A stretch of 64,000 nt of DNA from Gemmatimonadaceae bacterium (lineage in GTDB: Bacteria > Gemmatimonadota > Gemmatimonadetes > Gemmatimonadales > Gemmatimonadaceae). Shown in pieces: positions 1 through 7,009 of this stretch. Location of the stretch: positions 1-64,000 of the forward strand of contig JALHNZ010000002.1 of assembly GCA_022843265.1 (NCBI GenBank), written 5' to 3'. A model generated the notes under the pieces. The model was not told the origin of the DNA. It was given only the letters and a program-made list of their open reading frames with translations, and made no database searches. The position numbers and the translations under genes are program-made. Position 1 is the stretch's first letter; every line of letters begins with the position of its first letter.

Positions 1-314
1 GTCGCCTGCTGCAGATCCTTTTCGAACACAAACGTCGTGACGACCTGCGCAAAACCATCACGAGCTTCACTGGTGATCTTGTCGACACCCGAGATGCCCT
101 GAATGGCTTCTTCAATCGGCTCAAGAATCTCGCGCTCGACCTGATCCGGCGACGCGCCCGGATAGATGATCGTGGTCAGCACAACGGGTGGCTGCACATC
201 GGGGAATTCGTCGGTCTGCAGCAGGAGCAGCGACACACCGCCCGCCGCGACCAGCGCGAGCATGGCCACAACAGTGAGCAGTGGTCGTTTGATAGCGTAA
301 TCAGAAATGAACAT
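1..314 (-). CDS. RND efflux transporter, inner-membrane pump (N-terminal part only)
   Basis: This is the first 104 residues of an AcrB-type (HAE1) resistance-nodulation-division pump; the rest lies beyond the left edge. The translation starts MFISDYAIKRPLL, runs into the first transmembrane helix (about residues 12-33), and continues with the periplasmic porter start DEFPDVQPPVV and PGASPDQVEREI, a very typical AcrB-family opening. The start ATG is at 314, 48 bp after the adaptor gene's stop. It is the last visible gene of a TetR - TolC - adaptor - pump operon. In this family the trimeric pump moves drugs or metabolites from periplasm or membrane into the TolC channel using the proton gradient. 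The substrate cannot be told from this fragment. Confidence 0.93.
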   Translation of the reverse strand, partial: MFISDYAIKRPLLTVVAMLALVAAGGVSLLLLQTDEFPDVQPPVVLTTIIYPGASPDQVEREILEPIEEAIQGISGVDKITSEARDGFAQVVTTFVFEKDLQQA

Positions 315-362
315 CGATCCGGTGCCTCGAGGCAGATGTGCGGTGCGGCGCGAAGCCGGAAA

Positions 363-1553
363 TCAACGAATGGAGGAGTCGGCGGGTGCCGGCGTTGCTG
401 CCGTCGGCGCCGCGGGCGACGCCGGTGCACGCGTGGCATCACTCGGCTCATTCACTTTCACAGACGTCCCAACGGAAATCGCACGCGCGGCGCCGAGCAA
501 CAGCGTATCGCCGAGACTGACGCCAGTGAGAATTTCCAGGCGCTCATTGGCAGCGTCGCGCACACCGAGCGTGACGTCAACGCGCTCGACCTGCCCATTG
601 CGCAAGCGCACCGCGAAGGGATTCACACCACGCTGGTCAATGGCCGACTCAGGCACCACAACGCCTTCGTGCGTTTCAGTGGCCACACGACCTTCGGCGA
701 ACAGTCCTCCCACAAGCGTGCCCGTCAGATTGGGAAGCGTGGCGATAATGCGCACCTGACGCGTGACCGGATCAGCAACCGGATTAACCTGTGATACACG
801 ACCGGCAAACACGCGCCCCGGGTATCCATTCAGCGAGAAATCCACCGTCGCACCAACCGCTACTCGCCCAGCCGCTTCCGCGGGCACCGAGCCTTCAAGA
901 CGCAAGCTCGACGGATCAACAATCGTGAACATCGCCGCACCCGGTGTCACAATGTCACCGGCATTGACCGAACGCTCACTCACGACGCCGGCAAACGGCG
1001 CGCGCAATACCGTGTTGCCGAGCGCTTTCGCGCGCGCTGCAACACGCGCCTTGGCATCATCAAGTCCGGCCTTGGCCTGCAGTGCTGCGCGTTCCGCGCT
1101 TTCCACGTCACGCACCGCAATTGCACCCGCTTTGGCCAGTGTGCGCGCACGCTCCAACTCACGTTCGGCCTGCGTGTACGTGAGTTCCGCCGTGGTGAGT
1201 CCCGAGCGCGCCGACAGCGCATCATCAGCCAGCGACGCATCATCGATGCGCGCGAGCACGGTGCCCGCTGAGACGCGTTGTCCGGCTTCGATGGACGTAC
1301 TCAATACACGCCCCGCAACCTCGGCGCGAATCCGTGCCTCACGCGACGGCACAAGCGCACCGGTGAGCAGCGGACCACCCACAATGTTGTCAGACGTCGC
1401 GACAACAATATTTTCGCTGCCGATTTGCTGTGTCACAGGTGCGGTGTCAACCGGCGCCGCGTCCGAACCCCCGCAGGCCGCGACCGCACTCAGCATCAAC
1501 ACACCCATCATATTCTGAAGCGGCGCTACAACGCGCCGAGTACGCGTACTCAT
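363..1553 (-). CDS. RND efflux periplasmic adaptor (membrane fusion protein), lipoprotein
   Basis: A 396-residue HlyD/AcrA-type membrane fusion protein that links the inner-membrane pump to the outer-membrane channel. The N-terminus has a signal ending in a lipobox (LSAVAAC, Cys near residue 27), so it is probably lipid-anchored. The middle shows the biotinyl-lipoyl-like half motif REARIRAEVAGRVL, a coiled-coil hairpin rich in Ala, Glu and Arg, and the second half motif around NTVLRAPFAGVVSER, followed by beta-barrel segments. I chose the ATG at 1553 because it overlaps the upstream TolC gene's TGA by 4 bp (ATGA) and gives a sensible signal peptide; the reading frame stays open further upstream but only inside the TolC gene. 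The pump gene follows 48 bp downstream. Confidence 0.93.
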   Translation of the reverse strand: MSTRTRRVVAPLQNMMGVLMLSAVAACGGSDAAPVDTAPVTQQIGSENIVVATSDNIVGGPLLTGALVPSREARIRAEVAGRVLSTSIEAGQRVSAGTVLARIDDASLADDALSARSGLTTAELTYTQAERELERARTLAKAGAIAVRDVESAERAALQAKAGLDDAKARVAARAKALGNTVLRAPFAGVVSERSVNAGDIVTPGAAMFTIVDPSSLRLEGSVPAEAAGRVAVGATVDFSLNGYPGRVFAGRVSQVNPVADPVTRQVRIIATLPNLTGTLVGGLFAEGRVATETHEGVVVPESAIDQRGVNPFAVRLRNGQVERVDVTLGVRDAANERLEILTGVSLGDTLLLGAARAISVGTSVKVNEPSDATRAPASPAAPTAATPAPADSSIR

Positions 1554-3151
1554 TCGAAAAAGCCTCCGCTCGGCGTGCCGGGCTGGGTGGAACCGCCGGG
1601 GGCGCCGGCGGGCTGGGACTGACGTGATGGAGTGGGAGACTGCTGCGGCATGCTGGCGGCACCCGCTTGTGACAACGGCAAATCGCGCAGCAGCGTCAAA
1701 CGAACACGCGCCACCTGCAGATCTCGAGCGGCCTGCGCGCGATTTGCGAGTGCCTGCTGTAACTGCACGCGCGTTTCGGAGAGTTCCACCTGGGTGGAGA
1801 TGCCTTCGCGATAGCGCACTTCTGCAATGTCGTAACCACGCTGGGCCTGATCCGCCGTGCCCACGCTGGCCTGCCACGCCGACTGCGCCTGCTCGAGCTG
1901 CATCACGCTTTGCTGCGCGTCGAACAGAGCGGCTTCCCGCGCTTGCTGCAAACGTATCCGTGCTTCTTCGATACCGGCTTCCGCCGCCATGATTTCACCC
2001 TTCACCCGGCCACCGGTAAAGAGCGGCACCGATGCGCCAACGCTCACCGACCAGTTTGGAAAGAAGTCGGCCAGTGATCGCGGCACTCCGTCATCCGGAT
2101 AAGCAAAGCGCTGGTAGTTGGTGCTGACCGAAAGCTGCGGCCACCGCTGCGCCTTCGTGGACTTGAGCTGTTGCTGCGCCACGTTCACACCAAGCTCAGC
2201 CTGTTTGACGGGCAGGCGAACATTCACACTGGTATCGACGCTCTGCAGGACGCTGTTTACCGCTTCACGAATGCGGGGATCGGTCCCGATCACTTCATCT
2301 CGTGTCACGTTGAGTGAGGTGGGCTCCGCCGCGGCCGCGATCGCGCGCTCTGGTGCCTCCTGAATGGGGCTCGTGAGCGTGAGCGGCTGATCGAGCGGCA
2401 AGTCGAGCAACTGCTTGAGGCGCAGGTGTGCAAGATCGCGCTGCGTGCGCGTTTGCAAATACTGTGGCCGCTGATTGTCGCGTGTCACGCGCGCGCGAAT
2501 CAGTTCAAACTCTGAGGTGTTACCCACGTTGAATGTGAGTTGCACCTGACGCAGTGTGCGCTCCGACTGTACCAGCGATGACTCGGCAATGGCTACGAGC
2601 CGCTCCGCAAGCACCGCGTCGTAATAGGACTGCGTAATGTCGAGCCTGACCTGCGCTTCCGCGCTGGTGAGGCCGAGCTCCGATGAAGTGCGTCCGAGGC
2701 GCGCGGCTTCGATATTGGCGCGGGCCCGTCCACCGGTGAAAATCGGTTGTGTAGCCTGCAACGTGAACGTGGTGGTGTACGGCGACGCAAAAATTCGCGT
2801 GATCGGATTGTCGGCGAGATCGCCACCACCGCTCGAATCACTGCCGCCGCCAGTATTGCCACTGGCAAAGCGCCTCGTGATGGCTTCGAACTGATTCTGC
2901 AGCTGCTTCTGATAGTTCACCGAGGTCGACACCTGCGGCAGGATCTGCGAACGCGCCTGAAACTGCTGTCCGCGCGAACGTGTGATACCGGCGCGCGCGA
3001 GGCCGAGCGTTTCACTGCTGCCGCCGGCGAGCGAAAGCGCCTCTTCGATCGACAGTGAACGAGGCGCCGCAGACTGTGCGTCTGCATTCTGCGAAACCAT
3101 CAGCATGATCGCGCCGAGCCAGACGGGCGAGATGCGCATACGAAAGGACAT
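1550..3151 (-). CDS. Outer-membrane efflux channel, TolC family
   Basis: A 533-residue outer-membrane factor. It has a Sec signal peptide (MSFRMRISPVWLGAIML, cleavage probably after NADA), then the two structural repeats of TolC-type proteins: long alternating helices with heptad-like Ala, Gln and Glu patterns and short beta segments such as TTTFTLQATQPIFTGGRA and NWSVSVGASVPLFTGGRV. The paired 'PxFTGGR' motifs at roughly one third and two thirds of the protein are a hallmark of the family. It trimerises to form the exit duct for the RND pump encoded downstream. It sits directly after the tetR gene (8-bp gap) and overlaps the adaptor gene. The C-terminal tail is rich in Pro, Gly and Ser. Confidence 0.94.
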   Translation of the reverse strand: MSFRMRISPVWLGAIMLMVSQNADAQSAAPRSLSIEEALSLAGGSSETLGLARAGITRSRGQQFQARSQILPQVSTSVNYQKQLQNQFEAITRRFASGNTGGGSDSSGGGDLADNPITRIFASPYTTTFTLQATQPIFTGGRARANIEAARLGRTSSELGLTSAEAQVRLDITQSYYDAVLAERLVAIAESSLVQSERTLRQVQLTFNVGNTSEFELIRARVTRDNQRPQYLQTRTQRDLAHLRLKQLLDLPLDQPLTLTSPIQEAPERAIAAAAEPTSLNVTRDEVIGTDPRIREAVNSVLQSVDTSVNVRLPVKQAELGVNVAQQQLKSTKAQRWPQLSVSTNYQRFAYPDDGVPRSLADFFPNWSVSVGASVPLFTGGRVKGEIMAAEAGIEEARIRLQQAREAALFDAQQSVMQLEQAQSAWQASVGTADQAQRGYDIAEVRYREGISTQVELSETRVQLQQALANRAQAARDLQVARVRLTLLRDLPLSQAGAASMPQQSPTPSRQSQPAGAPGGSTQPGTPSGGFFE

Positions 3152-3159
3152 AAGAAAAC

Positions 3160-3840
3160 TCAGAGGGATGATGAAGCGGACGCACCGTTCCGTACGGTAC
3201 GTGCGGGTGCTTCATCGGGAGACGGGTCGGATGTCCCATTTTCCTGCGCGCGATAGCCGATAGCACGCAGAAAAACACGGACGTATGCAGCCGCGGCTTT
3301 GTCGGCCGGCGAGGGGAACATGTCGGGCATCATCTGGCGACTCATGGCGTCACCGAAGTAGGCGTTCATGAGCATGGCCACGGCGGCGTTGACTTCGAGC
3401 GGCTTGAGCCCCACGCCGGGGCGCGTATCAAGCAGTCCGTGTCGGCGCAGGCGTACCACATAGTCGCGCAGCTGGTTGGCCGCATCGACAGGTCCGTGCC
3501 CAACACACGGTCCCATATCTGGCCGCTCCTGCAGTTCGCTCATGGCCTGCAGGATCAGCAAACGAATGGCCCGCGTATGATCCATCCGGGCCTGAATCCA
3601 GGCGGTCAGCTCGGCCTGCGGATCAACCGGTTTCGTGGGGAGCGGCGGTGCTTTGTCAGCGATGCCGCACTCCTGCACCACGGAATCGAGCAGTGCGCCC
3701 TTGCTGCCGAAATGGCGAAAGACCGTGATCTCGTTGACCCCAGCCTCGTCGGCGATGCGGCGTGTTGTTGCTCCGCGGTAGCCATGTTGGGCGTAGACGC
3801 GGGCAGCGGCCTCAATGATTCGGTCTCGGTTTCCTTGCAT
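3160..3840 (-). CDS. TetR-family transcriptional repressor of the efflux operon
   Basis: A 226-residue TetR/AcrR regulator. The N-terminal DNA-binding domain is clear: DRIIEAAARVYAQHGYRGAT, then TRRIADEAGVNEITVFRHF as the helix-turn-helix, residues about 8-50. The rest is the helical ligand-binding and dimer domain, too variable to name a ligand. It is the first gene of the minus-strand efflux operon. Fourteen bases upstream of its start lie two head-to-tail inverted repeats that are probably its binding sites, so it likely represses its own operon and may also affect the divergent quinone oxidoreductase. The C-terminal tail is Ser/Ala-rich and probably disordered. Confidence 0.92.
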   Translation of the reverse strand: MQGNRDRIIEAAARVYAQHGYRGATTRRIADEAGVNEITVFRHFGSKGALLDSVVQECGIADKAPPLPTKPVDPQAELTAWIQARMDHTRAIRLLILQAMSELQERPDMGPCVGHGPVDAANQLRDYVVRLRRHGLLDTRPGVGLKPLEVNAAVAMLMNAYFGDAMSRQMMPDMFPSPADKAAAAYVRVFLRAIGYRAQENGTSDPSPDEAPARTVRNGASASSSL

Positions 3841-3853
3841 GGGGGGACTTTAA

Positions 3854-3889
3854 TGCAAGCACCTGCTTGCATGCAAGTAACAACTTGCA
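3854..3889. promoter_or_regulatory. Tandem TetR-type operator: two copies of TGCAAG-N6-CTTGCA
   Basis: Two perfect inverted repeats lie end to end: TGCAAG 3854-3859 with CTTGCA 3866-3871, and TGCAAG 3872-3877 with CTTGCA 3884-3889, each with a 6-bp spacer (cacctg, taacaa). Where they meet, CTTGCATGCAAG is itself a 12-bp palindrome. The site is in the divergent space between tetR (start 3840) and the oxidoreductase (start 3964). Its position and symmetry fit cooperative binding of TetR dimers; this is inference from sequence. Confidence 0.8.
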
Positions 3890-3963
3890 TACAGCTGAGG
3901 CCGCTTGGGCGGGAGCCCGCGGCGGTGCGATCTTCCGTGATGCCTTCTTCCCTGCCCTCCTCC

Positions 3964-4962
3964 ATGCGCGCCGCCGTGATCACCCAGCCGGGTGGCCCCG
4001 ATGTACTCTCGGTGCAAATGCGGCCGCTGCCGCCGCTGACCGACAACCACGTACTCGTTCGTGTGATCGCGTCGGCTCTGAATCGGGCCGATCTGGTCCA
4101 GCGTGCGGGGCACTATCCCGCGCCTCCGGGTGCGCCACCCGACATTCCGGGGCTTGAGTTCGCCGGCGAGATCGCGGCGCTTGGGCCCGGCGTGTCGGGC
4201 TGGTCGTTGGGTGACCGGGTGTTCGGACTGGTGCCCGGTGGCGCGCACGCGGAGTATCTGGCCACGCATGCGGATACAATTGCCCGCGTGCCGGACGCAC
4301 TGTCGTTTGACGATGCAGGCGCGCTCCCGGAAGCCTGCATCACGGCCCACGACGCGTTACGACAAGCGGCGTTCGTGGCTGGCGAAACGGTCCTGATTCA
4401 CGCGGTCGGCAGCGGCGTCGGACTGGCGGCGGTGCAGATCGTGCGCGCGCTCGGCGGCATTCCCTACGGCACGGCGCGATCCGAGCGTAAACTCGACGCG
4501 GCCCGCGCATGGGGGCTTGAGGATGGTGTGGTACCGGTGATGACTGAGGCGAAGCTCCCGCAGTTTGCCGCGGAGATCATGCAGTGCACGACGGGTCGCG
4601 GTGTTGATGTGATTCTCGATCTCGTGGGTGGCGCGTACGTGGGCGAAGGCGTGCGCGCCCTCGCGCCGCGTGGCCGGCTCATTCTGATTGGGCTGCTTGC
4701 GGGACGGGACACGACGGTCGATCTCAGTCGCGTGCTATCTCGCAGGCTTTCCGTGCGGGGCACCGTGCTGCGTGCACGAGAGGTCGCAGAGCGCATCGCG
4801 TTTACGCAAGCGTTTGCGGAGGAGATTGTGCCGTTGCTCGCTGACGGGCGGGTGAAGCCGGTGATCGAACGCAGCTATTCGTTGGAGGAGATCGCGGAGG
4901 CGCATGCGATGCTCGGCGGCAATGACGTGATTGGTAAAGTGGCGGTGCGTATCGGTCTCTGA
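3964..4962 (+). CDS. NAD(P)H:quinone oxidoreductase, zinc-free MDR (zeta-crystallin-like)
   Basis: A 332-residue member of the medium-chain dehydrogenase/reductase superfamily. The start MRAAVITQPGGPDVL, the GroES-like segment with DLVQRAGHYPAPPG and PGLEFAGEI, and the Rossmann motif VLIHAVGSGVGLAAVQIVRALG are typical of the quinone oxidoreductase / PIG3 branch, which binds NADPH and lacks the zinc ligands of alcohol dehydrogenases. The reaction is expected to be reduction of quinones or other electrophiles. An in-frame ATG at 3940 is possible, but 3964 matches the family start. It is divergent from the tetR-efflux operon and shares its operator region, so a joint response to reactive compounds is plausible. 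Confidence 0.9.
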   Translation: MRAAVITQPGGPDVLSVQMRPLPPLTDNHVLVRVIASALNRADLVQRAGHYPAPPGAPPDIPGLEFAGEIAALGPGVSGWSLGDRVFGLVPGGAHAEYLATHADTIARVPDALSFDDAGALPEACITAHDALRQAAFVAGETVLIHAVGSGVGLAAVQIVRALGGIPYGTARSERKLDAARAWGLEDGVVPVMTEAKLPQFAAEIMQCTTGRGVDVILDLVGGAYVGEGVRALAPRGRLILIGLLAGRDTTVDLSRVLSRRLSVRGTVLRAREVAERIAFTQAFAEEIVPLLADGRVKPVIERSYSLEEIAEAHAMLGGNDVIGKVAVRIGL

Positions 4963-5023
4963 GCGGTGCTCGGCGTACGAGCGATCGTTGAAGCGATCCG
5001 CGTTGCCTGGCAGGCATCGTGAA

Positions 5024-5262
5024 CTGCATGGAACGCAGAGACGCAGAGACGCAGAGACGCAGAGACTGCCTGCTCGCGCGGCATCGCGGCTCAACACATT
5101 CAAAAAAATGAAAATGTCGCGGTGCAGTGACGCCGTCTGACGGTGCATGCTGTCTCCGCGTCTCTGCGTCTCTGTGTTCATGCCGTTCCGATCCCAGCCC
5201 ACGCACTCGTCTCGCGGATGAGCAAACTGCATTGACCACGGAGACACGGAGGCACGGAGAAC
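5024..5262. repeat. Intergenic inverted-repeat element built from ACGCAGAG tandem units
   Basis: The gap 4963-5280 holds no convincing gene. It carries four perfect tandem copies of ACGCAGAG at 5033-5064. At 5151-5182 there is an inverted counterpart (gtctccgcgtctctgcgtct and following bases), so the left arm (5024-5066) and right arm can pair over about 30 bp. A third, related direct block (CCACGGAGACACGGAGGCAC) lies at about 5236-5262. It resembles the short purine-rich 'cagag' hairpin repeats found between genes in many bacterial genomes. Because it lies between the convergent ends of the oxidoreductase and prfC it could also act as a bidirectional terminator. Confidence 0.75.
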
Positions 5263-5280
5263 AGCACGCAGTTCCCCGAC

Positions 5281-6912
5281 CTAATCCGGGAACTCCCGCA
5301 TCACCAACCCATCACTCTCCCGCTCCGCCCAGCGCATCGCAAACTGATTCGCGAACAGCAACACGATCTGCCCCTTGGCGTCATACAACACCATGCGATC
5401 CCGCATGGACGTCGCCTTCTGAATCGCCGCCGGCGTGCCACTGATCCACCGCGCGTGCGACATGCCAAGGCTCACCAGCTTGGCCGGCACGCCGTATTCA
5501 TGCTCAAGCCGGTGAATCAACACATCAAACTGCAGCTGACCAACGGCTCCAACGATGTCGGGAACACTCGCCTGCGGATCACCGCGAAAGAGCTGCACCG
5601 CGCCTTCTTCGGCGAGCTGACGCAGCCCCGTGTCGAGATGCGGACGACGCAGCGGATCCCTCACGCTGATGCGCGAAAAATGTTCGGGCGGAAAGCGCGG
5701 AATGTCATCGAAGACCACCGGCTTGCCGGTAAAGAGCGCGTCGCCAATTCGCAGATTGCCACGATCGTGCACACCAATGACGTCACCCGCCCACGCGTCT
5801 TCCACGTGAATGCGTTCCTGCGCCAGAAAGGACTGCGGCAAGTTCAATCGCAGCATTTTGTTCGTGCGTCCGTGCGTCACCTGCAGGCCGGCTTCAAAAT
5901 GGCCGGAGCAGACCCGCACAAACGCAATTCGATCGCGATGTTTCGGATCCATATTCGCCTGGATCTTGAATACAAAACCCGTGAACGCATCATCGCCCGG
6001 ATACACCATGCCATCTTCTACTTTGCGCGGGGCTGGCACCGGTGCGAGGCGCAGGAAGTCATCGAGAAACGGCTCAATACCAAAGTTCGTGAGCGCGCTG
6101 CCAAAATAGAGCGGAATCAACTCGCCCGCGGTGATCTTCGCGTCGTCGAGCTGATTGCCCGCTTCTTCGAGCAGTGTCAGTTCATCGAACGTGCGATCGG
6201 ACACGCTCTGACTGGTATGTTTGGCAATGTCTTCACGCGAAAGCGGACTGGTTTCCACCGCGACGCGCGACGCACCGTGGTCCGTGCCGCGCTGAAACCA
6301 GTGCACAATCTTGCGGCGGCGATCCACCACGCCTTGTAGCGTGTCGTTCTCCATGACCGGCCACATGGCTGCCGCGACCGGCAATCCGAGCTCTTCTTCG
6401 AGCAGGCCAAGCAGTTCGAGCGGATCACGTCCTACACGGTCACACTTGTTGACGAACGCAAAAATCGGCAACCGGCGGCGGCGACACACCGCATACAGCT
6501 GACGGGTGCGCTCTTCCACGCCTTTGCGATTGTCGACGAGCATGATCGCGCAGTCTGCGGCCACGAGCGTGCGGTACGTGTCTTCCGAGAAGTCTTCGTG
6601 ACCCGGCGTATCAAGCAGATTGACGCGAAAGCCGTGGTAGTCGAACTGCATCACGGAGGTCGTGACCGAGATACCGCGCTCTTTTTCCATCGCCAGCCAG
6701 TCGGACGTCGCGTGCCGGTCGGCTCGGCGCGCCTTGACGGTGCCAGCCATGTGCAGCGCACCACCGTAGAGCAACAGCTTCTCGGTGAGCGTGGTTTTTC
6801 CGGCGTCCGGGTGCGAAATGATCGCAAACGTGCGTCGGCGCGCGATCTCTGGATGGAGCGCGGCGTACGGGCTGTGTTCGGAAATCGTAGCTTCTGGCTG
6901 ACTTTGGGACAT
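5281..6912 (-). CDS. prfC: Peptide chain release factor 3 (RF3)
   Basis: A 543-residue translational GTPase that recycles RF1/RF2 from the ribosome after termination; the E. coli protein is 529 residues. GTPase motifs are intact: SHPDAGKTT (G1, residues 33-41), DTPGHEDF (G3, 101-108) and NKCD (G4, 155-158). The switch-I region with MEKERGISVTTSVM is RF3-specific and separates it from EF-G. The later part has the expected beta-barrel domain II and a C-terminal domain III. The start at 6912 (MSQSQPEATISEH) fits the family, although the frame is open further upstream. It is a single gene, divergent from the S9 peptidase. Confidence 0.95.
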   Translation of the reverse strand: MSQSQPEATISEHSPYAALHPEIARRRTFAIISHPDAGKTTLTEKLLLYGGALHMAGTVKARRADRHATSDWLAMEKERGISVTTSVMQFDYHGFRVNLLDTPGHEDFSEDTYRTLVAADCAIMLVDNRKGVEERTRQLYAVCRRRRLPIFAFVNKCDRVGRDPLELLGLLEEELGLPVAAAMWPVMENDTLQGVVDRRRKIVHWFQRGTDHGASRVAVETSPLSREDIAKHTSQSVSDRTFDELTLLEEAGNQLDDAKITAGELIPLYFGSALTNFGIEPFLDDFLRLAPVPAPRKVEDGMVYPGDDAFTGFVFKIQANMDPKHRDRIAFVRVCSGHFEAGLQVTHGRTNKMLRLNLPQSFLAQERIHVEDAWAGDVIGVHDRGNLRIGDALFTGKPVVFDDIPRFPPEHFSRISVRDPLRRPHLDTGLRQLAEEGAVQLFRGDPQASVPDIVGAVGQLQFDVLIHRLEHEYGVPAKLVSLGMSHARWISGTPAAIQKATSMRDRMVLYDAKGQIVLLFANQFAMRWAERESDGLVMREFPD

Positions 6913-7009
6913 CCCCTGAAGATAATCACCCACACGGGCGTGACGCGGGGTTCCTGATGCTGTAGGCTTCATGTGTAGAAGGCCAAATCCCACCTCTGGA
7001 GCCCCTCTC

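Noticed and set aside
5033-5064. CRISPR-like array
   Set aside because: The units are 8 bp without spacers; this is a simple tandem repeat, and no cas genes are present.
5455-6339. 294-codon open frame on the plus strand opposite prfC
   Set aside because: It lies entirely inside the prfC coding sequence, has an amino-acid make-up typical of antisense frames in high-GC DNA and no recognisable domain.
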